Shown here one piece after another: positions 1-6,055 of a DNA stretch of 6,055 bases; positions within the stretch are counted from its first letter, which is position 1; each line of letters opens with the position of its first letter. Both the position numbers and the translations under genes were made by a program. The DNA lies in NCBI GenBank assembly GCA_900764215.1, contig CAAFNI010000433.1, positions 1 to 6,055 of the forward strand, in the 5' to 3' direction. The DNA comes from an uncultured Sutterella sp. (GTDB lineage Bacteria > Pseudomonadota > Gammaproteobacteria > Burkholderiales > Burkholderiaceae_F). Under the pieces are notes generated by a model. The model did not search any database. It was given only the letters and a program-made list of their open reading frames with translations, and was not told the DNA's origin.

Positions 1-1265
1 ACGTTGCAGTGCTCGGCCGCTTTGTTTCGAGCGAGTCGATGGCGGGCGTGGGCAACAACGTGCCGGTCATCGGCCTCATCATCGCCTTCTGCATGGGGCT
101 TGCGCTCGGCGCCAACGTCGTGGTCGCGAGGCTCCTCGGCATGAAGGAGCCCGAACGTGCGAACAAGGCCGTGCATACGGCGCTCGCCACGGCGGTCATC
201 TTCGGGGTCGCCGCGACGCTCGTCGGCGAAGCCTTCGCCTCGCCCGCCATGGACTGGCTTCAGGTGCCCGAAGCCGTGCGGGACGACGCGCTCACCTATC
301 TGCGCGTCTATCTCCTCGGCATGCCCTTCATCGCGATCTACAACTTCCTCGCCGCCGTGATGCGAAGCCAGGGCGACACGCAGACGCCGCTCTGGGCGCT
401 CATAGCGGCAACGCTTCTCAATATTGCAGGGAACCTCTTTTTCGTGCTCGCCTTCGGCATGGGCACGGCCGGCGTGGCGATGGCGACCGTGCTCGCCAAT
501 GCGCTGGCGGCCGCGCTGCTCTTCTTCAACCTCAGAAAGGCGGAAGGGCCGCTTCACATCGAGCCGCGCGACGTCTTCAGGCTTGACCGCTCGGCGCTTC
601 TCACGATGGTGAGGATCGGCTGGCCCGCCGGGCTGCAGGGCGCGGTCTTCTCGATTTCGAACCTCGTCATCCAGTCCGCCATCAACAGTCTCGGCGCGGA
701 CGCCATGGCCGGATCCGTTGCGGCCTTCACGATCGAGATCAACATCTACTGCTTCATCAACGCCTTCGGACTTGCCGCCACGACCTTCGTGAGCCAGAAC
801 TACGGCGCGCGAAATCTCGAGCGCTGCAAGCGCGCGACCTACGTCGCCACGGGGCTCAACATGGTGGCCACCTGCCTCATGGTGGCGCTCGTCCTCGTCT
901 TCGGACGCGCGATGCTCGGACTCTTCACCGACGTGCCCGCCGTCATGGAGCTCGCGATCGTGCGCATCTTCTGGGTGGCGACCTTCGAGCCCATCAACGT
1001 GCTGATGGAGGTTTCGTCGGGCGCCATGCGCGGCTACGGCTACTCGATGCCGCCCGCCATGGCGACCCTCATCTGCGTGTGCTCGGTGCGCCTTCTCTGG
1101 GTGTGGACCGTCTTTGCGGCAAGTCCCGACTACGTGACCCTGATGGTCGTCTATCCCATCAGCTGGGCCGTCACCGTCGTGCCGCTCCTCATTCTCTACG
1201 TGCGCCTCATCAAGCGCATCAAGCGCAGGTTCGAGGCGCGGGGCCTTGCGGCCGAGGCCGCCTGA
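1..1265 (+). CDS. MATE family efflux transporter, 5'-truncated by the window edge
   Basis: Inner-membrane antiporter of the multidrug and toxic compound extrusion family; members export cationic drugs or metabolites using a Na+ or H+ gradient. The frame is open from base 3 to the TGA at 1263-1265. A GTG at 9 could be taken as a start, but the codons before it (V-A) continue family sequence, so the real start lies upstream and roughly 30-40 residues including TM1 are missing. Counting from the GTG, hydrophobic segments include about 18-43, 58-77, 98-118, 128-149, 154-175, 201-225 and more to a total near eleven, fitting a 12-TM protein without TM1. The conserved loop MRSQGDTQTP (118-127) and its second-half counterpart MRGYGYSMPP (340-349) mark the two six-helix repeats. 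The C-terminal tail is basic (RLIKRIKRR), as expected on the cytoplasmic side. Substrate cannot be read. It converges on the DUF4143 gene with no clear terminator between them. Confidence 0.93.
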   Translation, partial: VAVLGRFVSSESMAGVGNNVPVIGLIIAFCMGLALGANVVVARLLGMKEPERANKAVHTALATAVIFGVAATLVGEAFASPAMDWLQVPEAVRDDALTYLRVYLLGMPFIAIYNFLAAVMRSQGDTQTPLWALIAATLLNIAGNLFFVLAFGMGTAGVAMATVLANALAAALLFFNLRKAEGPLHIEPRDVFRLDRSALLTMVRIGWPAGLQGAVFSISNLVIQSAINSLGADAMAGSVAAFTIEINIYCFINAFGLAATTFVSQNYGARNLERCKRATYVATGLNMVATCLMVALVLVFGRAMLGLFTDVPAVMELAIVRIFWVATFEPINVLMEVSSGAMRGYGYSMPPAMATLICVCSVRLLWVWTVFAASPDYVTLMVVYPISWAVTVVPLLILYVRLIKRIKRRFEARGLAAEAA

Positions 1266-1299
1266 GCCCGACATCGTTTGGCGGCGCCACTTTGAGGCA

Positions 1300-1309
1300 C
1301 CTCTAGAGG
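1300..1309. repeat. 10-bp perfect palindrome in the convergent gap
   Basis: CCTCTAGAGG is a perfect palindrome that includes the TAG stop codon of the minus-strand ATPase gene. The 37-base gap also has GCCGCC (1257-1262) pairing with GGCGGC (1280-1285) across 17 bases. Neither is followed by a T-run on either strand, so neither is a convincing intrinsic terminator. This may be chance. Confidence 0.3.
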
Positions 1310-2646
1310 AGCGGCGTCATGTAGGCCGGCAGATAGACGAGTTCTCCGTCGGTTTTGAGGTCCTTGGTGCAGACGACGTACCGCTTGCCGATGCGCTCCT
1401 TGTACTTGTCGATGAAGAGGTCGAGCGATCGATGAGGCGTGCAGCGGTCAGACTTTACTTCGAGCGGGCAGATTCGCCGGGCCCTCCGAATCAGAAAGTC
1501 GATCTCCAGGCTTCGCCGGCTGCCGTCGTCCCGCAATTTCGTATAAAAGAAGAGCTGTCGTCCGGTTGAGCGAAGCATTTGCGCGACGAGGTTCTCGAAG
1601 AACATGCCCTCATTCAGGGAGAGCTTTCCATAGAGCAGGTCGTTGGCGAGCTCGGCTTGAGAAACGCTGCCGTCCAGCGTGGAGAGCGCGGTGAGCAGAC
1701 CGGTGTCGGCCATGTAGCATTTGAGGCGGGTGAATTCCAGATTCATCCGGAGCCCGGCCGACGGATCCGTGGAGTTGCAGCACATGTCGACGATTTTCGA
1801 GGCCGAAAGCCACAAAAAGGCATTTTCGTACGTTCTCATGCGAGCCTCGCTCTGAATCCGACTGAGCCTGAATTTCTTGTCGCGCTGCGCCAGCTGCGAA
1901 GGGATGGCGTCGAAAATGGCTCGAACCTTTGTTTCGTAGCCTTCGGCATATTGGGCGATGTCGTCCCGGTAAAGCTCAAGAATGGTTTTGTGAATGCGCG
2001 CGACGGCGGCAAGGTCCCGGTGCTCTGCCCAGCTGCTGACGGCTTGAGGCATGCCGCCGACGATCATGTAGGTGCGCAGCAGCTTCATCATGTCTCTATG
2101 GAGCGCATCGCCGAGGGGCTTGTTCTTCTCAAAGCGTTCCCGGATGAATTGCCAGTCCGAGGTGCGGTCAACCGCCGTGAGGAATTCTTCAAAGTCCAAT
2201 GGCCGAAGCTCGAGGCGAAATTCTTCCGACGGAATGACGATGTCGGCAACGTTGCGCTTGAGACTGATGAGAGAGCCTGTTTCGATGTAGTCGTATCGAC
2301 CGTCTTCGACGAGATGCTTGATGAGCTGCCGGGCCTTCGGAAAGAGCTGTACTTCGTCGAAGATGATGCAGCTCTCGCGCTGATGAAGCCGCGTTCGGTA
2401 AAAGTTCGACAGGCGTGCGAAGAAGTCGTCGAGGTCATGGGCATAGTCCTCAAAGAGCTCCTTCACGACAGGCGGCAAAAGCGAAAAGTCAATGTGGATG
2501 AAGGAACGGTATTCGTTTTGCGCGAACGTTTTGGCGAGGAAGCTCTTGCCTACCCGTCGCGCTCCTTCAATCAGAAGGGCGGTGCGCCCCTGGTCGGTTT
2601 GCTTCCATTTGAGGAGTTCTTGATAGGCTTTTCGGACGAGCAGCAT
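1303..2646 (-). CDS. ATP-binding protein of the AAA_14 / DUF4143 family
   Basis: A 447-residue protein, full length for this family. The N-terminal part is a P-loop ATPase: Walker A GARRVGKS (28-35), Walker B IIFDEVQ (94-100) and the family's ETGSLIS strand (122-128, sensor-like). The middle (about 190-330) is a helical, winged-helix-like region that I cannot assign precisely. The C-terminal DUF4143 part has E381, D383, E396 and K398 in LEIDF...PLEVKS, the layout of a PD-(D/E)XK nuclease-like fold. Whether it cuts nucleic acid is unknown; for most members the biological role is not established. ATG at 2644-2646 is chosen because an AGGGG Shine-Dalgarno lies six bases upstream and residues 1-35 match where the family normally begins; the frame upstream has no other usual start before a stop. 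Two hand-counted lines inside it (1921-1980, 2221-2280) are about 52-53 % GC against 65 % in two MATE lines, so it may be acquired. It lies downstream of the helicase on the same strand but has its own leader with phased repeats. Confidence 0.93.
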   Translation of the reverse strand: MLLVRKAYQELLKWKQTDQGRTALLIEGARRVGKSFLAKTFAQNEYRSFIHIDFSLLPPVVKELFEDYAHDLDDFFARLSNFYRTRLHQRESCIIFDEVQLFPKARQLIKHLVEDGRYDYIETGSLISLKRNVADIVIPSEEFRLELRPLDFEEFLTAVDRTSDWQFIRERFEKNKPLGDALHRDMMKLLRTYMIVGGMPQAVSSWAEHRDLAAVARIHKTILELYRDDIAQYAEGYETKVRAIFDAIPSQLAQRDKKFRLSRIQSEARMRTYENAFLWLSASKIVDMCCNSTDPSAGLRMNLEFTRLKCYMADTGLLTALSTLDGSVSQAELANDLLYGKLSLNEGMFFENLVAQMLRSTGRQLFFYTKLRDDGSRRSLEIDFLIRRARRICPLEVKSDRCTPHRSLDLFIDKYKERIGKRYVVCTKDLKTDGELVYLPAYMTPLL

Positions 2647-2657
2647 GATGGTCCCCT
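2647..2657 (-). promoter_or_regulatory. Shine-Dalgarno of the DUF4143 ATPase gene
   Basis: Read on the minus strand, AGGGG (2657 to 2653) sits six bases before the ATG at 2646. This supports that start codon. Confidence 0.6.
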
Positions 2658-2712
2658 GCAGTTTGTCGTGAGGTTCTTCAGGTGGTTGAAAATGATGGAG
2701 ACAGGGTTGAAG

Positions 2713-2790
2713 ACACGTAGTCGCAGATTGAAAATGTCAATTTCAGCACGAAGTCGCGCCTATTGATATGGCACATTTGCACGAAGTCGC
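2713..2790 (-). repeat. Three 12-base repeats phased at exactly 33 bases upstream of the ATPase gene
   Basis: On the minus strand GCGACTTCGTGC occurs at 2790-2779 and identically at 2757-2746; a third copy, GCGACTACGTGT (two changes), is at 2724-2713. Start-to-start distance is 33 bases both times, about three helical turns, so the copies would lie on one DNA face. The 21-base stretches between them differ, though the first two share AAAT...CAAT at their ends. Each exact copy contains CGA-N2-TCG, a short gapped palindrome. The last copy ends 66 bases before the ATG. A good -35 hexamer, TTGACA (2740-2735), lies between copies two and three, but I see no matching -10. An iteron-like or operator role is inference. 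Confidence 0.7.
2735..2740 (-). promoter_or_regulatory. Possible -35 element (TTGACA) for the ATPase gene
   Basis: TTGACA is a perfect sigma-70 -35 hexamer on the minus strand, placed between phased repeats two and three. At 15-18 bases downstream there is only TACGTG / CGTGTC-like sequence, not a recognisable TATAAT. If it works it would need an activator, or the organism uses a relaxed -10. Confidence 0.25.
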
Positions 2791-2826
2791 ACTCAAGCGG
2801 GGTGAAGGTGCGCCCTGCTTGAGTGC
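2789..2826. repeat. Perfect 10-bp inverted repeat forming a hairpin, 33 bases after the helicase stop
   Basis: GCACTCAAGC (2789-2798) and GCTTGAGTGC (2817-2826) are perfect reverse complements. Inside them GGG (2800-2802) can pair with CCC (2813-2815), giving a long stem with a roughly 10-base loop. Read on the minus strand it lies just past the helicase stop and could slow or end transcription or protect the 3' end. It is followed by GACTTCGTGC, not a U-run, so it is not a standard intrinsic terminator. The lower arm overlaps the first phased repeat by two bases. Confidence 0.6.
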
Positions 2827-2859
2827 TGCGCCGAGCTCGCCGGGTGCGGGTTGCGGTGT

Positions 2860-5800
2860 TCAATGTCTTGACGCGCCGCCGGTTTCGAAAAAATTGGCGA
2901 TGCTGTTGACGAAGGGCGAGGGTTCCTGCGCGTATCCGTGACTGGCGGTCGGCATCGTCAGCACGAGCGTGCGCTTCGTGCGGCTGATGGCGACGTAGAG
3001 CTTTCGGGCGTCCTCAAGGATCTCGTCGCGGCTGTGGCTTGCGAAAAACGGGTAGGTGCCTTTGATGACGCTGGTGACGATGACGTTGTCGAATTCGAGA
3101 CCCTTGGCTTTGTGCACGGTTGAGATGAAGATCCGGTCGGGCACGATGCCGCTTGAGCACAGATCGGGTTCCTTGAGCGAGTTGAGTTGGACGAGATTGT
3201 GCTGGAGCTGGCCGTAGAGCGTGACCTGGGTGCGCGCATCGACGAGCATTCGGTCGAGATAGGCGTAGATGAGGGGCAGCTTCTTGCGGATGTTGCCGAT
3301 CTCGGATTCGTCGTCCGTGTAGTTGGGCATCGTTTCAATGAATTGCCTGAAGACCTGCACGAGGATCGCTTCGTCGTCCGCGGGCATCGGCTTGTGCATC
3401 AGGGCTCGGTGCTCGAGGTAGAGAGGCAGGACGGCATTGCGGAGCGCGTCCGACATGCGGACGATGCCCGGGTACGAGAGGTATTGGCGCTGCAGGCTGA
3501 CGAGAGGTCCGGCCTGCGCGTGCATCCAGCGCATCAAGTTGACGGTCGCCTCGACGTCGTCGTCGGCTTTGTGCGAATTGGTGCCTTCGAGTCCGAGAAC
3601 GGCGATGAGATCCTTGAGCTTGTGCGACGGAAGCTTTTGAAGCCCCGCGGCCTTCAAAACGGCCGGTTCGAGCGCATGGGAGAGCTTGAGCGTGTCGAAG
3701 CGGCGCTCAAGCTCGACGCGGTTTTCATCCCGGTCCCGCGGGCTGCCTTCCGCGGGCGTGCGGCGAAGCTTCTCCTTGATGAGCGCGTACTGCGCGTTGA
3801 GGATGTTGGCGTCGAATTCGACGTTGTGCCCGACGACGGGCGCATTCCCGACGAAGTCAAGAAAGGCGTTGATGCCGGCCTGCGGCGCGAGGAGTTCGCC
3901 GCGGTGGGCATCGTATTCCTCAACCATCGGATTGGGAATGCCGCCGAGCGTTTTCGGGATTTCCCGCGTCGTTTCGAGGTAGAGCACGAGTCGGTCGACG
4001 ACTTTGCCGGCGCGAAGCTTGAGGGCGGCGATTTGGATGACCTCGTCGACGCCTATTTCAAGCCCCGTCGTCTCGGTGTCGAAGACGACGAGTTCGCCTT
4101 CGTATGCCCGCATGAAGTCTTCGAGCGCGCTGACGGGCTCTCCGTCGTTGTGCGTGCTGTAGAGCATGAGGTCTGAGGCGAGCAGGCCGCGCTTGGGAAA
4201 TTCCAAGGCGAAATAATCGCGGATTTTCTTGAGGGACAGCTGCTTTTTGCTGCTCAGGCGGTATGCGAGCTGGGCCCAGGGCGCGGATCTGAAGTCGTCC
4301 TTGAGAATGCCGAGATAGGCCTTGGCGGCCTTCAGGATGTTCTGCCGGAAGATGTCGCTGCCCGAAATCTTGAAGTGATCGATGTCGAGCTCCTTGAGCG
4401 CGAGGCTCACGGCATCGGCCTCTCGATTGCTCGGCACGATGACGGCCGTCGTTTCGCCGGGAGCGGCCTTTCTCACCAATTCGCCGACAAGCGCCGTCTG
4501 GGTCGTCGGCGTGGCGGTTCGCATCATGCGAAGGGCGCCTTCGGGCTTGTCGACGGACTTTTCCGCCTCAGGCAAAAAGGAGCGGTCGCATCCGAGCTCG
4601 CGCCGGGCATAGACGTTGAACATCTCGAGAAGGTAGGAGGGCGACCTGAAGTTTCTGTGCAGGCGATGAATGACGTGAGTTTTCGCGAGCGACTTCAGCG
4701 TTTCGAGCTTGGCGCCCAGAAAGGAAAAGATCGCCTGCTGCTCGTCGCCGAAGTAGACGCAGACGCTGTCTTGGGCGGCGTCGTTTCGAAGCTTCGCGAT
4801 GATGTCGAGCTGAAGCGGAGAAAGATCCTGAACTTCGTCGACCTGAACCCAGGCGTAGCGGGGACGCTCTTCCGGTTTTTTGTCGAGCCAGGTCCAGGCG
4901 CGAAGAAGCAGATCGTTGAAGTCGAGCAGGCGAAGGCGCGCCTTGTAGTGGAGATAGCGTCTTGCGACGGCGTCAAGCGCCGCATGGTCGAGCTCGATGC
5001 CGGATCCCTCGGGCTTTGCAAGTCCGAGGGCAAGGAGAATTTCGAGGTTGCGGTTCGTGACTGCAAAGTTGGGCGTCCGGAGCCGCGTTTCTTCGGGAAA
5101 GCCGTTGTCTTCCTGGAAGATTTGAGCGGCACGGGCGATGATGTAGGCGGAGGCTTCGAGAGGGAGAGCCGGGCCGGAGCCGCCCTTCGAAAGGCCGTCG
5201 ACGACAAGTCCCGAAATGACGTCGTGCGCGTCGTCTTCGTCGATGATCGTCGAGACTTCGGGAACGACGCCTTTTTCGAAAAGCATGCGCGAGCAGAAGC
5301 GATGGAGATTCCCGACAAAAAGCGCGCTCATGTCCTCGTGCGCAAAGCGCTCGTCAATGCGCTCCCGCATGCCGCGGGCGGCGCGGTTCGTGAAGGTCAA
5401 ACAGAGCATGTCGGCAAGCTGCACGCCCGACTTGAGCGCATGGCTGATGCGTTCGGCAAGAATCGCAGTCTTGCCGCAGCCCGGAGGCGCCAGCACAAGA
5501 TGGCGCCCCTCCGTGAGTTCGATCACCGACTGCTGTTCGGCATTGAAGACGGGCGCGGCTCTGAGGGCCTCCTTTCTCACTCGGGGCTCGGCGAGCGGGC
5601 AAAAGGCCGGGTAGGCGAACGCAGGATCCGTCAGCGCCATGAGCAGGACGGCAACGGCGTGGCCGTATCTGAGGCATTCTGCGGCATCGTCCCGGGTGCG
5701 CACGCGGTAGTGCGGCTTCGATTTCCCGACGCTCCTCCCGAGGCCGAAGGCGGAGGGCGCCTGTGCTTGTGCGGCGCTCCTGCCCAATTCGTCGATGCGA

Positions 5801-5874
5801 CGCAGACGCTCGAGCGTCCGACCGTCGAGAAGCTCGAGTGCGGGCGGCGTGCGCATCATCGCGCCGAGCGTCAT
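2860..5874 (-). CDS. UvrD/Rep-like helicase with internal DnaQ-like 3'-5' exonuclease domain
   Basis: A 1004-residue cytoplasmic protein predicted to unwind DNA with ATP and to degrade 3' ends. Helicase motifs in order: FNAEQQ Q-motif (110-115), Walker A APPGCGKT (129-136), Ia LTFTNRAA (159-166), Ib GNLHRFC (188-194), II DEVQD (346-350), III GDEQQAIFSFLGA (376-388), IV LHRNFRS (405-411), the UvrD 2A segment FKISGSDIFRQ (501-511), V TVHKAKGLEF (919-928) and VI LYVAISRTKR (959-968). Between IV and V a DEDDh exonuclease domain occupies about 595-790: ExoI FDTETTG (598-604; D599, E601), ExoII GHNVEFD (682-688; D688), ExoIII HKADDD (768-773; H768, D773). All catalytic residues of both activities are present. 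About 110 residues precede the Q-motif, far more than in E. coli UvrD, and are unassigned. ATG 5872-5874 is the first usual start in the frame, but its ribosome site is weak and the frame stays open to a TAG at 5971-5973 (see the tandem repeat entry). A DNA repair or defence role is possible; the sequence does not decide. Confidence 0.92.
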   Translation of the reverse strand: MTLGAMMRTPPALELLDGRTLERLRRIDELGRSAAQAQAPSAFGLGRSVGKSKPHYRVRTRDDAAECLRYGHAVAVLLMALTDPAFAYPAFCPLAEPRVRKEALRAAPVFNAEQQSVIELTEGRHLVLAPPGCGKTAILAERISHALKSGVQLADMLCLTFTNRAARGMRERIDERFAHEDMSALFVGNLHRFCSRMLFEKGVVPEVSTIIDEDDAHDVISGLVVDGLSKGGSGPALPLEASAYIIARAAQIFQEDNGFPEETRLRTPNFAVTNRNLEILLALGLAKPEGSGIELDHAALDAVARRYLHYKARLRLLDFNDLLLRAWTWLDKKPEERPRYAWVQVDEVQDLSPLQLDIIAKLRNDAAQDSVCVYFGDEQQAIFSFLGAKLETLKSLAKTHVIHRLHRNFRSPSYLLEMFNVYARRELGCDRSFLPEAEKSVDKPEGALRMMRTATPTTQTALVGELVRKAAPGETTAVIVPSNREADAVSLALKELDIDHFKISGSDIFRQNILKAAKAYLGILKDDFRSAPWAQLAYRLSSKKQLSLKKIRDYFALEFPKRGLLASDLMLYSTHNDGEPVSALEDFMRAYEGELVVFDTETTGLEIGVDEVIQIAALKLRAGKVVDRLVLYLETTREIPKTLGGIPNPMVEEYDAHRGELLAPQAGINAFLDFVGNAPVVGHNVEFDANILNAQYALIKEKLRRTPAEGSPRDRDENRVELERRFDTLKLSHALEPAVLKAAGLQKLPSHKLKDLIAVLGLEGTNSHKADDDVEATVNLMRWMHAQAGPLVSLQRQYLSYPGIVRMSDALRNAVLPLYLEHRALMHKPMPADDEAILVQVFRQFIETMPNYTDDESEIGNIRKKLPLIYAYLDRMLVDARTQVTLYGQLQHNLVQLNSLKEPDLCSSGIVPDRIFISTVHKAKGLEFDNVIVTSVIKGTYPFFASHSRDEILEDARKLYVAISRTKRTLVLTMPTASHGYAQEPSPFVNSIANFFETGGASRH

Positions 5875-5898
5875 GTCGTCCGTCTCAAGGCCGCATCG

Positions 5899-5934
5899 CT
5901 TGAGCGCCTCTCGCAGCGCCTCTCTCAGCGCCTC
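5899..5934 (-). repeat. Tandem 12-bp repeat, three units, just upstream of the called helicase start
   Basis: On the minus strand three head-to-tail 12-base units each begin GAGGCGCT (5934-5923, 5922-5911, 5910-5899). They are in frame with the helicase and would encode EALR-EALR-EALK. The frame runs open from the TAG at 5971-5973 to the ATG at 5874 but contains no ATG, GTG or TTG; ATT (5967) and CTG (5928, 5916) are the only rare-start candidates. Either this is untranslated leader that happens to stay open, or the protein begins further upstream at a non-standard codon. Confidence 0.6.
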
Positions 5935-5940
5935 TTCCGT

Positions 5941-6003
5941 GAATTTCTCTAAAAACGGTACATCAATCGTCTAGATTGCGACATTCTGAAGAATCTTATA
6001 TTT
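5941..6003 (-). promoter_or_regulatory. AT-rich leader, candidate helicase promoter
   Basis: Positions 5941-6000 are about 33 % GC, the lowest of any 60-base line I counted. On the minus strand TATAAG (6000-5995) matches five of six -10 positions; the hexamer 17 bases upstream, TAATCA (6023-6018), matches only three of six -35 positions and lies inside the hairpin at 6006-6035. This is a weak prediction. Confidence 0.25.
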
Positions 6004-6043
6004 GAGGCAATCTGTTGTGATTACAGCAGGTTGCCTTTTGTTT
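6004..6043 (+). terminator. Rho-independent terminator-like hairpin, plus strand
   Basis: The arms at 6006-6018 and 6023-6035 pair over 13 positions, eleven Watson-Crick and two G-U, around a GATT loop, and TTTTGTTT follows at 6036-6043. This is a textbook plus-strand terminator shape. On the minus strand the hairpin is followed by TCAAATAT, so it would not work well in that direction. No plus-strand gene ends nearby; the nearest plus CDS ends at 1265. It could block antisense reading, end a short unrecognised RNA, or double as an operator upstream of the helicase. Confidence 0.65.
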
Positions 6044-6055
6044 ATTCACTTGCGA

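Noticed and set aside
9..11. GTG as the true start of the MATE transporter
   Set aside because: The frame is open to the window edge, the preceding codons fit the family, and TM1 would be missing.
1579..2766. 395-codon plus-strand open frame opposite the DUF4143 gene
   Set aside because: The minus-strand frame has Walker motifs and full family length; the plus frame is a shadow.
2713..2790. Mini CRISPR array
   Set aside because: Repeats of 12 bases with 21-base spacers and only three units are too short, and no cas genes are present.
3187..4176. 329-codon plus-strand open frame opposite the helicase exonuclease domain
   Set aside because: It is a shadow; the DEDDh motifs are intact on the minus strand.
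4375..5952. 525-codon plus-strand open frame opposite the helicase
   Set aside because: It is a shadow of the GC-rich helicase gene; the minus strand shows complete ordered helicase motifs, while the plus translation has no recognisable domain.
5976..6002. Plus-strand promoter TTGCGA / TATATT feeding a small RNA ended by the 6006-6035 hairpin
   Set aside because: The spacer is only 15 bases and transcription would start inside the hairpin, leaving no room for an RNA.
6012..6026. LexA-box-like CTGT...ACAG upstream of the helicase
   Set aside because: The spacing between CTGT and ACAG is seven bases, not the eight of the enterobacterial/betaproteobacterial box, and the match is explained by the hairpin arms.

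Overview
The window reads as a piece of a GC-rich bacterial chromosome (hand counts of single 60-base lines run from about 52 to 67 % GC inside genes). The protein styles suggest a Gram-negative, perhaps a Sutterella-like Burkholderiales member. That taxon is an impression from codon and protein style, not something the window proves.

Layout: (1) positions 1-1265, plus strand, hold the 3' nine-tenths of a MATE-family multidrug/Na+ (or H+) antiporter whose start lies off the left edge. (2) A 37-base convergent gap follows. (3) 1303-2646, minus strand, is a complete 447-residue ATP-binding protein of the AAA_14/DUF4143 type, with Walker A/B motifs and an E-x-D...E-x-K signature at the C-terminus. 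(4) 2647-2859 is an unusual 213-base intergenic stretch. It has a 10-bp perfect inverted repeat and, directly abutting it, three copies of a 12-base motif spaced exactly 33 bases apart, ahead of the ATPase gene's Shine-Dalgarno. (5) 2860-5874, minus strand, is a 1004-residue superfamily-1 (UvrD/Rep-like) helicase with a complete DEDDh (DnaQ-like) 3'-5' exonuclease domain inserted between helicase motifs IV and V. (6) 5875-6055 is an AT-rich leader. It carries an in-frame tandem 12-bp repeat just upstream of the called helicase start and a strong plus-strand terminator-like hairpin that has no plus-strand gene in front of it.

How they may work together: the two minus-strand genes are in the same direction, but the 213-base gap with its own repeats argues for separate control of the ATPase gene rather than a tight operon. 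The helicase-exonuclease fusion is a self-contained DNA unwinding and trimming enzyme. The DUF4143 ATPase is of a widespread, poorly understood accessory family. The transporter is probably unrelated. The most notable items are the phased repeats before the ATPase gene and the helicase/exonuclease fusion.
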